From assembly GCF_026239695.1 (NCBI RefSeq), contig NZ_JAPIVS010000004.1, forward strand, positions 496,001 to 560,000: DNA of 64,000 nt, written 5' to 3'. This document shows positions 18,646-28,468 of the stretch, piece by piece (position 1 is the stretch's first letter; each line of letters starts with the position of its first letter). Source of the stretch: Pedobacter sp. MC2016-15. Lineage in GTDB: Bacteria > Bacteroidota > Bacteroidia > Sphingobacteriales > Sphingobacteriaceae. Below the pieces are notes generated by a model, which worked only from the letters and a program-made list of their open reading frames with translations, did not search any database and was not told the DNA's origin. The position numbers were made by a program, and so were the translations under genes.

Positions 18646-18746
18646 AGATATTACATGCTTATTTATGCCGGACCACTATTTAATGGGATAATAAGTTGAC
18701 GAATCAGCAGAGACACCTGTCTTATCAAGCTAAAATATAAGTTCTA

Positions 18747-20183
18747 ATGAAGAAATTGAATTGGGTAGTTGTATTCTTAATACTCCTATCTGTAAAAGTA
18801 CAGGCCCAGAATGGCGTACATCAGCAATCTACAATTTATGAGTGGCCAAAGGATCAGGCTGTTAAAACAAAATTAGATCAGTGGCAGGACCAGAAATTCG
18901 GAATGCTTATCCATTGGGGACTATACGCTGTCCCCGGAATTATAGAATCCTGGGAACTTTGCAATGAAAGCTGGATCGAGCGTCCAGATAGTACTGTAGC
19001 TTACGAAGATTACAAAAAATGGTATTGGGGCTTAAGTAAAGAATTTAATCCCGTAAAATTTAACCCAGATCAATGGGCAAAAACAGGTAAAGATGCAGGA
19101 ATGAAATACATGATCTTTACCACCAAACATCACGATGGTTTCTCGATGTTTGACACCAAACAATCCGACTTCAACATTGCCTCCGGCCCTTTCGCCAATA
19201 ACCCTAAAGCTGACGTAGCTAAATATGTTTTCGATTCTTTCAGGAAACAGGGTTTTATGATCGGCGCTTATTTCTCTAAACCGGACTGGCATTCTCAATA
19301 TTTCTGGTGGTCAAAATATGCTACACCAGACCGCAATACAAATTACGATATCAGAAAAAATCCATGGCGCTGGAACCAGTTCAAGTCATTTGCATATAAC
19401 CAGATCGGCGAGCTGATGAACAACTATGGCGCTATAGACATCCTATGGCTGGATGGTGGATGGGTACGCCCGCTGGAAACTGTCAACGATGAGGTTCGAA
19501 GCTGGGGTGCTGCCATCCCGGAATGGAACCAGGAAATAGACATGCCTAAAATCGCCACTATGGCAAGAAAAGCACAGCCTGGTCTCTTGATGGTGGACAG
19601 AACAGTACATGGCCCTTATGAAAACTACCAGACTCCTGAACAAACAATTCCTAAAACTCAGCAGGACCACCCATGGGAGAGCTGTTTAACACTAGGAAAT
19701 GCCTGGGGATTTGTGAAAAACGACCAGTATAAAACTCCCAATGCCGTGATCAGCTCTATGGTAGAGGTGGTTGCCAAAGGTGGAAGTTTACTCCTTGGCG
19801 TTGGTCCGCGTCCTGATGGTACCTTCCCGGAAATCGCTACACAGCGTCTGGAAGAAATAGGAAAATGGATGAAAGCGAATGGTAAAGCTATCTATGGAAC
19901 AAGGATCACTCCTGATTATCATCAGGGAAATACCTGGTTTACACAAAGCAAAGACAGACACACTAAAAATGCGATCTACTGCTTTAAGGATAATCTTTCT
20001 TCCAATACCATTGAATGGACTGGCAATGCTCCAAAAAAAGGCAGCAAAATGGTGATGCTCAATACAAACAAAGCAGTGAAATGGGAACTGAACGGAACAA
20101 CAGTTAAAGTTCATCTCCCGGAATCTATAAAAAATAATACTTCAGTTTACGGTGCGCTGGCATTTACATACCCGGCACAATAA
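18747..20183 (+). CDS. Alpha-L-fucosidase, GH29
   Basis: A secreted 478-residue enzyme with a signal peptide (NWVVVFLILLSVKVQA). The GH29 barrel starts at WQDQKFGMLIHWGLY (about 46-60). The fucose-binding HHDGF is at 128-132, and the nucleophile motif ILWLDGGW places the catalytic aspartate at D236. It should remove alpha-linked fucose, e.g. from the core or antennae of N-glycans. The linkage preference cannot be read from sequence. It opens the enzyme part of the locus and is followed 8 bases later by the GH92 gene. Confidence 0.94.
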   Translation: MKKLNWVVVFLILLSVKVQAQNGVHQQSTIYEWPKDQAVKTKLDQWQDQKFGMLIHWGLYAVPGIIESWELCNESWIERPDSTVAYEDYKKWYWGLSKEFNPVKFNPDQWAKTGKDAGMKYMIFTTKHHDGFSMFDTKQSDFNIASGPFANNPKADVAKYVFDSFRKQGFMIGAYFSKPDWHSQYFWWSKYATPDRNTNYDIRKNPWRWNQFKSFAYNQIGELMNNYGAIDILWLDGGWVRPLETVNDEVRSWGAAIPEWNQEIDMPKIATMARKAQPGLLMVDRTVHGPYENYQTPEQTIPKTQQDHPWESCLTLGNAWGFVKNDQYKTPNAVISSMVEVVAKGGSLLLGVGPRPDGTFPEIATQRLEEIGKWMKANGKAIYGTRITPDYHQGNTWFTQSKDRHTKNAIYCFKDNLSSNTIEWTGNAPKKGSKMVMLNTNKAVKWELNGTTVKVHLPESIKNNTSVYGALAFTYPAQ

Positions 20184-20191
20184 TTACAATT

Positions 20192-22489
20192 ATGTTTCAA
20201 ATGACTCTTCAGCGCCTTCATCTTCCTGTTAAAAGTTTGATGCTTGGCGGTACACTGATCCTTGCCGCCCTTAGCGGACAGGTACTGGCGCAAACAAAAC
20301 CTGCGGCCCAGCTCACAAAATATGTAGATCCCTTTATCGGTACGGGCGGACACGGACACGTGTTTGTAGGTGCAGATGTACCTTTCGGTGCAGTTCAGTT
20401 AGGGATCAGGAATATATCTACTGGTTGGGACTGGTGCTCTGGCTACCACTACAGTGATACGACGGTTACGGGAATTTCACATACCCACCTGAGCGGTACT
20501 GGTATCGGTGACCTGGGAGATATCTCTGTGATGCCAGTTACAGGTGACGTAAAACTTACCGAAGGTAAAGCGGGCGACGAAAAAAGTGGTTACACTTCTC
20601 TGTACTCTCATCAGGATGAAGTAGCCAAACCGGGGTATTACAGTGTAATGCTTAAACGTTACAGCATTAAAGCTGAACTGACTGCCAGCAAGAGAGTTGG
20701 TTTTCATAAATATACCTTCCCGGCAGGGCAGCAGCCAAAGATCATTCTAAACCTGAAACAGGGTATTGGCTGGGATGCACCGATGGAGACGTTCATCCGT
20801 CAGGAAAATGATACAACGATCTCTGGTTACCGCTATTCCAAAGGATGGGCAGCAGATCAGCGCATCTATTTTACAGCGGTGTTCTCTAAACCTGTAAAAA
20901 GCTTTTCTGTATCAGACAGCACCAGCTTAAAAGATGGTAAAGAATTGAAAGGTAGAGGAGTGCTTGGGGTAGCCACATTTGACAGCAAAGACGGTAGTCC
21001 TGTCAGCTTAAAAGTTGCGATTTCACCGGTGAGTGTAGAAAATGCAAAACTGAATATGAAAGCTGAAATACCTGGCTGGAATTTCGAAGCACAGGTAGCA
21101 AAAGCTGATGCTGAATGGAACAAGGAACTGAGCAGGGTAGTGATCAAAAGTGCTGATCCAAAACAGATGAAAATCTTTTATACAGCATTATACCACACGA
21201 TGATCGCACCATCAGTATTTAATGATGTGAACGGTGATTATCTGGGTACAGACAAAAAGGTGTACAAGAATGCTCCATTCACTAACTATACAACCTTCTC
21301 TCTCTGGGATACCTATAGAGCTGCAATGCCCTTAATGACATTGATCAACAGTGAAAAAGCGGGAGATCTGGTAAATACCTGGCTGGCAATTTATCAGCAG
21401 CAGGGTAGGTTGCCGGTATGGCACCTGATGGGTAACGAAACCGACTGTATGGTAGGTAATCCGGGAATGATAGCTGTTGCAGATGCATACCTGAAAGGCA
21501 TCAAAGGTTTTGATAAAGACCTTGCTTACGAGGCATTGAAAGCAACAGGTATGAGAAAAGAGCGTGGACTGAACTTGTTGCAAAAACATGGTTTTATTCC
21601 GGCCGACAGCACTGTAGAATCAGTGGCTATGGGACTGGAATATGCTGTGGCCGACTGGGGTGTAGCGCAGGTAGCTAAAAACCGCGGTAATAAAGCCGAC
21701 TACGATTACTGGATCAAACGCGGTAAAAGCTACCAGAATTATTTTGATAAAGAAACCCGGTTCATGAGAGGCCGCTTTGAAAACAAAACCTGGAGAACTC
21801 CTTTCAATCCTTTCCAGGCGATTCACCGTCAGGATGATTATACTGAAGGTAATGCATGGCAGTACCTTTGGCTGGTACCTCAGGATGTTGAAGGTCTGAT
21901 TGGTCTGCTTGGTGGTCAGAAACCTTTCACTGCAAAACTGGATTCGCTGTTTGAAGCGAAAGGTGATATGGGTGCCGAGTCATCTCCGGATATCAGCGGA
22001 CTGATCGGGCAGTATGCACATGGCAATGAGCCTAGTCACCATATTACCTATATGTATGCTTATGTTGGACAGCCTTATAAAACTGCCGAAAAAGTAAGAT
22101 ACATTATGGACAACCTTTACCATGATGAAAACGATGGTTTGAGCGGAAACGAAGATGTGGGTCAGATGTCTGCCTGGTATATCTTCTCTTCTCTGGGTTT
22201 TTATCCTGAGAATCCTTCAAACGGAATGTACGTATTCGGTAGTCCGGTGGTAGATGAAGCAACAATGAAAGTTGGTTATGGCAAGACATTCAGCCTCTCC
22301 GTAAAAAACAATAGCAAAGCAAATAAATATATACAGTCGATCACACTGAACGGCAAACCTTATACGAAATCATATATCATGCACAGTGAGCTGATCAAGG
22401 GAGGTAAAATGACCATCAACATGGGCGCTAAACCTTCTGCAACATGGGGTGTAAAACAAGCAGACAGACCATATTCAGTTACACAATAA
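20192..22489 (+). CDS. Alpha-mannosidase, GH92
   Basis: A 765-residue calcium-dependent exo-alpha-mannosidase. After a signal peptide (about 15-33) the family start YVDPFIGTGGHGHVF is present, with the N-terminal beta-sandwich including SGYHYSD and SHTHLSGTG. The catalytic (alpha/alpha)6 domain contains the block GNEDVGQMSAWY (N653-E654-D655) and the downstream GFYPENPSNGMYVFGSP. GH92 enzymes trim alpha-1,2/1,3/1,6 mannose from high-mannose N-glycans. The gene sits between the fucosidase and the GH2 enzyme with very short gaps, indicating one operon. Confidence 0.95.
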   Translation: MFQMTLQRLHLPVKSLMLGGTLILAALSGQVLAQTKPAAQLTKYVDPFIGTGGHGHVFVGADVPFGAVQLGIRNISTGWDWCSGYHYSDTTVTGISHTHLSGTGIGDLGDISVMPVTGDVKLTEGKAGDEKSGYTSLYSHQDEVAKPGYYSVMLKRYSIKAELTASKRVGFHKYTFPAGQQPKIILNLKQGIGWDAPMETFIRQENDTTISGYRYSKGWAADQRIYFTAVFSKPVKSFSVSDSTSLKDGKELKGRGVLGVATFDSKDGSPVSLKVAISPVSVENAKLNMKAEIPGWNFEAQVAKADAEWNKELSRVVIKSADPKQMKIFYTALYHTMIAPSVFNDVNGDYLGTDKKVYKNAPFTNYTTFSLWDTYRAAMPLMTLINSEKAGDLVNTWLAIYQQQGRLPVWHLMGNETDCMVGNPGMIAVADAYLKGIKGFDKDLAYEALKATGMRKERGLNLLQKHGFIPADSTVESVAMGLEYAVADWGVAQVAKNRGNKADYDYWIKRGKSYQNYFDKETRFMRGRFENKTWRTPFNPFQAIHRQDDYTEGNAWQYLWLVPQDVEGLIGLLGGQKPFTAKLDSLFEAKGDMGAESSPDISGLIGQYAHGNEPSHHITYMYAYVGQPYKTAEKVRYIMDNLYHDENDGLSGNEDVGQMSAWYIFSSLGFYPENPSNGMYVFGSPVVDEATMKVGYGKTFSLSVKNNSKANKYIQSITLNGKPYTKSYIMHSELIKGGKMTINMGAKPSATWGVKQADRPYSVTQ

Positions 22490-22512
22490 TTAATACTATA
22501 TTGAAATCCATA

Positions 22513-25197
22513 ATGTTTAATCAAATTAAATCCCTCAAATACCTGTGTACATCGCTGCTCATGCTGGCCTCAGCGGGACATCTTTCTGCCCAGGATCAGT
22601 ATGAACTCAATTCCGGCTGGGTATGTGCGCCTGCAACACAGGTGAAAGCTCAGGGAACTGAAATCTCTGGTGGCTCATTTTCTACTTCGGGCTGGAAAAA
22701 AGCCGTTGTTCCAGGAACTGTATTAACCACAATGCTGGAGAATAAAGAAGTTCCTGATCCATATTTTGGAATGAACAATAACCTGATTCCTGATGTATAC
22801 ACTGTAGGAAGGGATTATTATACCTACTGGTTTGTAAAGGAATTTAAGGAAGCTATTCCAGCTGCAGACGGTCAGGTATGGCTGAATTTCAGGGGTATCA
22901 ACTACAGCTGCGATATTTTCCTGAATGGTAAAAAGGTAAATGCTGCACCTTTCAAAGGAATGTTCCTGAGAAAATCTTATAACATCACCAAGTTGCTGTC
23001 TAAAACAGGAACAAACAGACTTGCTGTTATCGTTCACCCACCGGATGTAGTTGGGAACCCGAACGGTGGACAGGGTGGTGACGGAACTATCGCCCGTGGC
23101 GTAGGTTCTCAGTATACTGCCGGATGGGACTGGATCCGCCCGATCAGAGACAGAAATACAGGTATCTGGGATAAAGTGGTGATTGAAAGAACGGGTGCTG
23201 TAAGCCTGGATAACCCGCATGTGGTTACACTGGTACCAGGCAAAAGAAATGCCGAAGGGGTGCAGGAGCCTGCCATCATCAAGGTGACAACTGAGCTGAA
23301 AAACGCTACCGCCAAGGAGGTATCCGGTACATTGGCCTATACGATCGACGGAAAAAAAGTAACACAAAGTGTATTGCTTAAACCAAACAGCACTTCAACT
23401 ATTAAATTCCCGGATCTGGTATTCAAAAACCCCAAACTTTGGTGGCCTGCAGGATATGGAAAACAAGATCTTTATGATTTGAAGATCAGTTTCCTGGAAA
23501 AAGGAACTACAGTTACTGACAATGAAACTGTAAGTGTGGGGATCAGGGAAATCCAGACGGAATGGAATACGATCACCAGCAGTAAACAAATCAGTGTAAA
23601 CGGACAGAAGATCTTTATTAAAGGTGGTAACTGGATCATGTCTGATGCCATGCTGCGCTTAACTAAAGAAAGATATGATGCAGAAATCAGGTATCATCGC
23701 GATATGAACCTCAACCTGATCAGGATCTGGGGTGGCTCACTGGTAGAACGTCCTGAATTTTATGAAGCATGTGATAAATATGGTATGCTGGTATTCCAGG
23801 ATTTCTGGATGTCTGGCGATGCCAATGGCCGCTGGGTAGATCCATTGAAATCTGAAGATCAATGGACACGCAGAAAATATCCGGATGACCACAACTTGTT
23901 CCTGGAATCTGCAGCTGATGCCATTAAGATGATCAGAAATTATCCTTCACTGGCTATCTGGTGTGGAGGAAATGAAATTACTCCGCCAGAAGATATCCTG
24001 ATTCCTCTGAGAGATAAAATTCTTCCTGAGCTGGACGGTACACGCTGGTTTGTAGATTACTCCAATTCTGACGACATGTCCAGAAATACGCTTGGTGGTA
24101 ATGGTGATGGCCCTTATGGCATCCAGAAAATATCTACCTTCTGGAACACCAGGACCTGGCCTTTCAACTCAGAAGTAGGCTCAGTAGGCGTGGGTGATCT
24201 TGAGTCACTGGAGCGTATCCTCCCTAAATCAAGCCTGGTGGCACCACAATTTATTCCGGTAGACAAACGTGAACCAAAAGGACCTTCAGAAAAAGCTGAT
24301 TCTGTCTGGGATTACCATAACTACCTGGGTGTAGGTTATGAAGATCACATCCTTCCTTATGGCAAACCAACCAGCATTGGTGATTTCGCATTGAAAGCAC
24401 AGCTCGTGAATTATGATCAGTACAGAGGTTTGATGGAAGGTTTCAGCTCACACATGTGGGACTGGTACACAGGCGTGATCATCTGGAAAACTCAAAACCC
24501 ATGGACCTCAATGCGTGGACAGATGTATGATTACTACCTTGACCCCAATGCATGTTTATTTGGCTTGCGCTCAGGAAGTGAATCCTTACATTCTATGTAT
24601 AACCAGGAGGATGGAATGGTGTATGTGGTAAACAATGGTTTTGAAGCTAAACGCAGCCTGATGCTGGCCATCAAATCTTACGATATGGATGGTAAAGAAA
24701 CGCTGATCACTCAGGTATTCTGCTTCATGGACCCGTCAAGCTACAAGAAAGTAGGATCATTTAAAAAAATGATCGATCAGTTGTCGGCTAAAAAAGGTTC
24801 CTTCCTTTCCATGCAGCTGCTGGATGAAAACAAAAAGGTGTTAAGTGATAACTTATACTGGCTGGCGGATGAAAAAGGTATGTACTCAGGTCTTAATGAC
24901 TTGAAATCTACTGCACTCAAAACTTCAGCAAAACAGCTGAAAAGCGGAAAGATCGAAGTAACTTTAACCAATGCTGCTAATGGCCCGGTAAATTTCTTCA
25001 ATCGTATCTCGCTTGTAGATTCAAAAACGAAAAAAAGAATCCTGCCGGTATATTATGATGATAACTATTTCTCTGTTCTTCCGGGTGCAGAAAAAAAGAT
25101 TATTATTGACTATAACCCCGAAAAAGGAGCCGATATGCCAGTACTGACTTTAACTAACTATGCTGGTAATGAACAAACAATCCAAATAAATCCATAG
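22513..25197 (+). CDS. GH2 family glycosidase, beta-mannosidase-like (possibly acting on the N-glycan core)
   Basis: An 894-residue secreted enzyme with a signal peptide (KYLCTSLLMLASAGHLSA). The GH2 order is seen: sugar-binding jelly roll (about 40-215, with VWLNFRGINYSCDIFLNG), Ig-like domain, then TIM barrel. The acid/base is probably E488 in WCGGNE and the nucleophile E554 in FNSEVGS. It resembles the beta-mannosidase / exo-beta-glucosaminidase / endo-beta-mannosidase branch. Given the GH92, GH125 and GH20 neighbours, cleavage of the Man-beta-1,4-GlcNAc bond of the N-glycan core is the natural guess. The frame opens upstream at 22444 inside the GH92 gene, but the signal peptide begins at 22513. 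Confidence 0.85.
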   Translation: MFNQIKSLKYLCTSLLMLASAGHLSAQDQYELNSGWVCAPATQVKAQGTEISGGSFSTSGWKKAVVPGTVLTTMLENKEVPDPYFGMNNNLIPDVYTVGRDYYTYWFVKEFKEAIPAADGQVWLNFRGINYSCDIFLNGKKVNAAPFKGMFLRKSYNITKLLSKTGTNRLAVIVHPPDVVGNPNGGQGGDGTIARGVGSQYTAGWDWIRPIRDRNTGIWDKVVIERTGAVSLDNPHVVTLVPGKRNAEGVQEPAIIKVTTELKNATAKEVSGTLAYTIDGKKVTQSVLLKPNSTSTIKFPDLVFKNPKLWWPAGYGKQDLYDLKISFLEKGTTVTDNETVSVGIREIQTEWNTITSSKQISVNGQKIFIKGGNWIMSDAMLRLTKERYDAEIRYHRDMNLNLIRIWGGSLVERPEFYEACDKYGMLVFQDFWMSGDANGRWVDPLKSEDQWTRRKYPDDHNLFLESAADAIKMIRNYPSLAIWCGGNEITPPEDILIPLRDKILPELDGTRWFVDYSNSDDMSRNTLGGNGDGPYGIQKISTFWNTRTWPFNSEVGSVGVGDLESLERILPKSSLVAPQFIPVDKREPKGPSEKADSVWDYHNYLGVGYEDHILPYGKPTSIGDFALKAQLVNYDQYRGLMEGFSSHMWDWYTGVIIWKTQNPWTSMRGQMYDYYLDPNACLFGLRSGSESLHSMYNQEDGMVYVVNNGFEAKRSLMLAIKSYDMDGKETLITQVFCFMDPSSYKKVGSFKKMIDQLSAKKGSFLSMQLLDENKKVLSDNLYWLADEKGMYSGLNDLKSTALKTSAKQLKSGKIEVTLTNAANGPVNFFNRISLVDSKTKKRILPVYYDDNYFSVLPGAEKKIIIDYNPEKGADMPVLTLTNYAGNEQTIQINP

Positions 25198-25219
25198 ATA
25201 ACCTAATACTCAAACAAAC

Positions 25220-27139
25220 ATGTCCAGATTAAATTTATTGGAAGAGACCCGATACGAGAAGTTGCCAGTTACCGTATACAGTGATGAACAAGCTGCAAGC
25301 GTTGACGTGGCAAAAAGGATCGCTTCACTCATTATTTCAAAACAGGAAAAAGGTGAACAGGCTGTATTAGGTCTGGCAACGGGTGCTACACCTGTAAAAG
25401 TTTATAAAGAACTGATCCGTCTCCACAAAGAAGAAGGATTAAGTTTTGCAAATGTGGTTACTTTCAACCTGGATGAATATTATCCGATGAAACCTGATGC
25501 AGACCAGAGTTATGTCCGCTTCATGAACGAAAATCTTTTCAACCACATTGATATCAATCCTGAGAACATCAATATTCCTGATGGTGAGCTGGAAAGGGAA
25601 GATATCGAAGACTTCTGTTTAAAATATGAACAAAAAATCAGTGGATTTGGTGGCATTGATCTTCAGTTACTGGGTATCGGTAGAACAGGGCATATCGGAT
25701 TTAACGAACCTGGCTCTGCGCCAAACTCAGGAACTCGTCTGGTTACACTGGACGACCTGACAAGAAGAGATGCTTCACGTGATTTCGGAGGGGTAGCCAA
25801 TGTACCTACCAAGGCTATCACTATGGGTATCGGTACGATCTTTAAAGCCAAAGAAATCATCCTGATGGCATGGAATGAGAAGAAAGCTTCTATCGTGAAA
25901 AAAGCGGTTGAAGGTGAATTGTCTTCTGATGTACCGGCTACTTTCTTACAGCTTTCACCGAATGTGGAGTTTATTCTGGATAAAGATGCAGCTGTTTCCT
26001 TAACCCGTTTTGATACACCATGGCTGGTAAAAGATTGCCAGTGGAACGATACTACAGTGACCAAAGCGGTGATCTGGCTGGCTAAAGAACTGAACAAACC
26101 GATCCTTAAATTAACGGAGGATAACTATAACAATAACGGAATGGCGCAGCTGGCAACAGAACGCGGTCCTGTATATAATATCAATATCCAGATCTTTAAT
26201 AAATTACAACATACCATCACTGGATGGCCGGGTGGTAAGCCTAATGCTGACGACAGCCAGCGTCCTGAACGTGCCGAGCCGGCACAAAAACGTGTGGTGA
26301 TCTTCTCTCCGCACCCTGATGATGATGTAATCTCTATGGGTGGAACGTTTATCCGCCTTGCAGATCAGGGTCATGAGGTTCATGTGGCCTACCAAACTTC
26401 GGGTAATACCGCTGTTTGGGATGATGATGTACTGAGATTTATGGAGTTCAACATTGATTTTGCAGAATCAAGGTCTCAAACGGCTTCAGACCTGCGCGCA
26501 ACGTACAACGAAATGCGTGAGTTTATCAGCAAAAAACTGCCAAACCAAACTGATCCTGAAGAGATCCGTACCGTAAAAAAACTGATCCGTAAAGGTGAAG
26601 CAATTGCCGGTGCAAGGTTTGCCGGACTAACTGATGAGCGTATCCATTTCCAGGACCTGCCTTTCTATGACAGGGGTAAATTCCAGAAAAACGTGAGCTA
26701 CGAAGATGATATCGTGCAAACGATGGAACTTTTACAGGAAGTAAAACCGCATCAGATCTTTGCTGCGGGCGACTTTGCAGATCCGCATGGTACACACAAA
26801 GTATGTTTCAATATTATCGTTGAAGCGATGATCAGACTGCGTGCCACTGAAAGCTGGACTAAGGACTGCTGGTTGTGGATGTACAGAGGTGCATGGCATG
26901 AATTTGAAACCCATGAAATTGAAATGGCGGTGCCGCTTTCTCCGCAGGAAGTAGAGCGAAAAAGACTTGCCATCTTCAAACACCAGTCGCAAAAGGACCT
27001 TCCTGTGTTCCCGGGTGAAGACTCTAGAGAGTTCTGGGTGAGGGCAGAAGATCGTACGCAGGAAACAGCAAAATCTTATGATCAGCTGGGTCTGGCAGAG
27101 TACGAAGCGATGGAAGCTTTTGTGAAATGGAAATTCTAA
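25220..27139 (+). CDS. nagB: Glucosamine-6-phosphate deaminase fused to a PIG-L/LmbE-type deacetylase domain
   Basis: A 639-residue cytoplasmic two-domain protein without a signal peptide. Residues 15-300 are NagB: catalytic D85 in FNLDEYY and the active-site block GIGRTGHIGFNEPG with H158 and E163. In this block Thr stands where E. coli NagB has Asp (GVDGHIAFNEP). Residues 357-620 are a PIG-L deacetylase domain with the zinc motif PHPDDD (364-369) and a later DPHGTHKV segment. NagB converts glucosamine 6-phosphate to fructose 6-phosphate plus ammonia. The fused domain could deacetylate GlcNAc 6-phosphate, since no nagA is present here, but that is inference. It is the only obviously cytoplasmic catabolic enzyme in the locus and sits just before the permease. 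Confidence 0.92.
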   Translation: MSRLNLLEETRYEKLPVTVYSDEQAASVDVAKRIASLIISKQEKGEQAVLGLATGATPVKVYKELIRLHKEEGLSFANVVTFNLDEYYPMKPDADQSYVRFMNENLFNHIDINPENINIPDGELEREDIEDFCLKYEQKISGFGGIDLQLLGIGRTGHIGFNEPGSAPNSGTRLVTLDDLTRRDASRDFGGVANVPTKAITMGIGTIFKAKEIILMAWNEKKASIVKKAVEGELSSDVPATFLQLSPNVEFILDKDAAVSLTRFDTPWLVKDCQWNDTTVTKAVIWLAKELNKPILKLTEDNYNNNGMAQLATERGPVYNINIQIFNKLQHTITGWPGGKPNADDSQRPERAEPAQKRVVIFSPHPDDDVISMGGTFIRLADQGHEVHVAYQTSGNTAVWDDDVLRFMEFNIDFAESRSQTASDLRATYNEMREFISKKLPNQTDPEEIRTVKKLIRKGEAIAGARFAGLTDERIHFQDLPFYDRGKFQKNVSYEDDIVQTMELLQEVKPHQIFAAGDFADPHGTHKVCFNIIVEAMIRLRATESWTKDCWLWMYRGAWHEFETHEIEMAVPLSPQEVERKRLAIFKHQSQKDLPVFPGEDSREFWVRAEDRTQETAKSYDQLGLAEYEAMEAFVKWKF

Positions 27140-27164
27140 TTTAACCTTATCTCATCATAATTAA

Positions 27165-28451
27165 ATGACGACTACAGTAAAAAAGGGAATACAGCCGATA
27201 TTTATTATCGGCGCTCTGTTCTTTATATTCGGATTTGTAACCTGGTTAAATTCAGTGTTGATCCCTTACCTGAAACTTGCATGTGAACTCAATAACTTTG
27301 AGTCTTACCTGGTTGCCTTTGCGTTTTATATCAGTTATCTGGTAATGGCCATACCCTCGGCAAGCGTGCTGAACAAAACCGGCTTTAAAAACGGAATGGC
27401 TTTGGGATTGGTGGTAATGGGAATAGGGGCACTGATCTTTATACCTGCAGCACTCACACGTACCTATGCGCTGTTCCTTCTGGGGCTATTTGTGCAGGGA
27501 ACGGGTCTGGCATTACTGCAAACCGCTTCCAACCCTTATATTACTATTTTAGGCCCCGCAGACAGCGCAGCAAAAAGGATCAGTATTATGGGTATCTGTA
27601 ACAAGGTAGCCGGTGCGATTGCACCGATTATCTTAGGTGCCATTGCACTGAAGGATGCTGATGGGTTCCATGCGCGTCTGGCAGAAATGAGCCCGGCAGC
27701 AAAAGTTGCTGAACTGAACCTGCTCGCCTCACGTGTGATTTTACCTTATGCGGTAATTATCGTTGTATTGCTGATCCTGGCAGTGTTAATCTATTTTTCT
27801 ACGCTTCCGGAAATTGATGCGGATAAAGAAGATGAAGCTGTTTCTATGGCTACAGCCGGTAAAACCAGTGTATTCCAGTTTCCTCACCTTTTACTGGGAG
27901 TGCTTACCATGTTCCTGTACGTGGGCGTAGAAGTAATGGCCGGTGATACAGTGATCAGTTATGGAGCTTACCAGGGAGTGCCGCTGGCTACTGCCAAGTT
28001 CTTTACTTCCTTCACACTGCTCGGCATGATCCTGGGATATCTGGTTGGAATTGTTTGTATTCCAAAATACCTGAGCCAGGAAAATGCAATGAAGTGGTTT
28101 GCTGCTTTAGGTGTTATCCTGACGCTGGTGGCTATTTTCACTACCAGCTATGTATCGGTTCTGTTTATCGCCCTTTTAGGATTCGCCAATTCAATGGTTT
28201 ATCCGGCGATCTGGCCGCTCGCTTTAAATGGCGTAGGCAGGTTCACCAAAATTGCTTCCTCATTACTGATTATGGGTATTGCCGGAGGAGCAGTTATTCC
28301 TTTGCTTTATGGTGCATTGGCTGATATCGTAAACCCTCAGCAGGCTTACTGGATCATGGTGCCATGTTATGTTTACATTTTTTACTATGCTACTTCCGGA
28401 TGTAAGGTTGGCAAAAGTACTGCGGTACTAAAAAACCAGCCCGTTATCTAA
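27165..28451 (+). CDS. Sugar permease of the FHS branch of the major facilitator superfamily
   Basis: A 428-residue inner-membrane protein with about 12 hydrophobic segments. The family blocks FFIFGFVTWLNSVLIPYL and LQTASNPYITILGP are typical of the fucose/hexose:proton symporter group that contains FucP, GluP and NagP. Placed directly after a NagB fusion and among GlcNAc- and mannose-releasing enzymes, it probably imports GlcNAc or mannose; fucose is less likely because no fucose catabolic genes are near. It starts 25 bases after the nagB stop. Confidence 0.88.
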   Translation: MTTTVKKGIQPIFIIGALFFIFGFVTWLNSVLIPYLKLACELNNFESYLVAFAFYISYLVMAIPSASVLNKTGFKNGMALGLVVMGIGALIFIPAALTRTYALFLLGLFVQGTGLALLQTASNPYITILGPADSAAKRISIMGICNKVAGAIAPIILGAIALKDADGFHARLAEMSPAAKVAELNLLASRVILPYAVIIVVLLILAVLIYFSTLPEIDADKEDEAVSMATAGKTSVFQFPHLLLGVLTMFLYVGVEVMAGDTVISYGAYQGVPLATAKFFTSFTLLGMILGYLVGIVCIPKYLSQENAMKWFAALGVILTLVAIFTTSYVSVLFIALLGFANSMVYPAIWPLALNGVGRFTKIASSLLIMGIAGGAVIPLLYGALADIVNPQQAYWIMVPCYVYIFYYATSGCKVGKSTAVLKNQPVI

Positions 28452-28468
28452 CAAAAAACCAAATACAA

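Noticed and set aside
22723..23367. 214-codon minus-strand frame inside the GH2 gene
   Set aside because: The GH2 frame has its signal peptide, domains and catalytic residues; the opposite frame has none.
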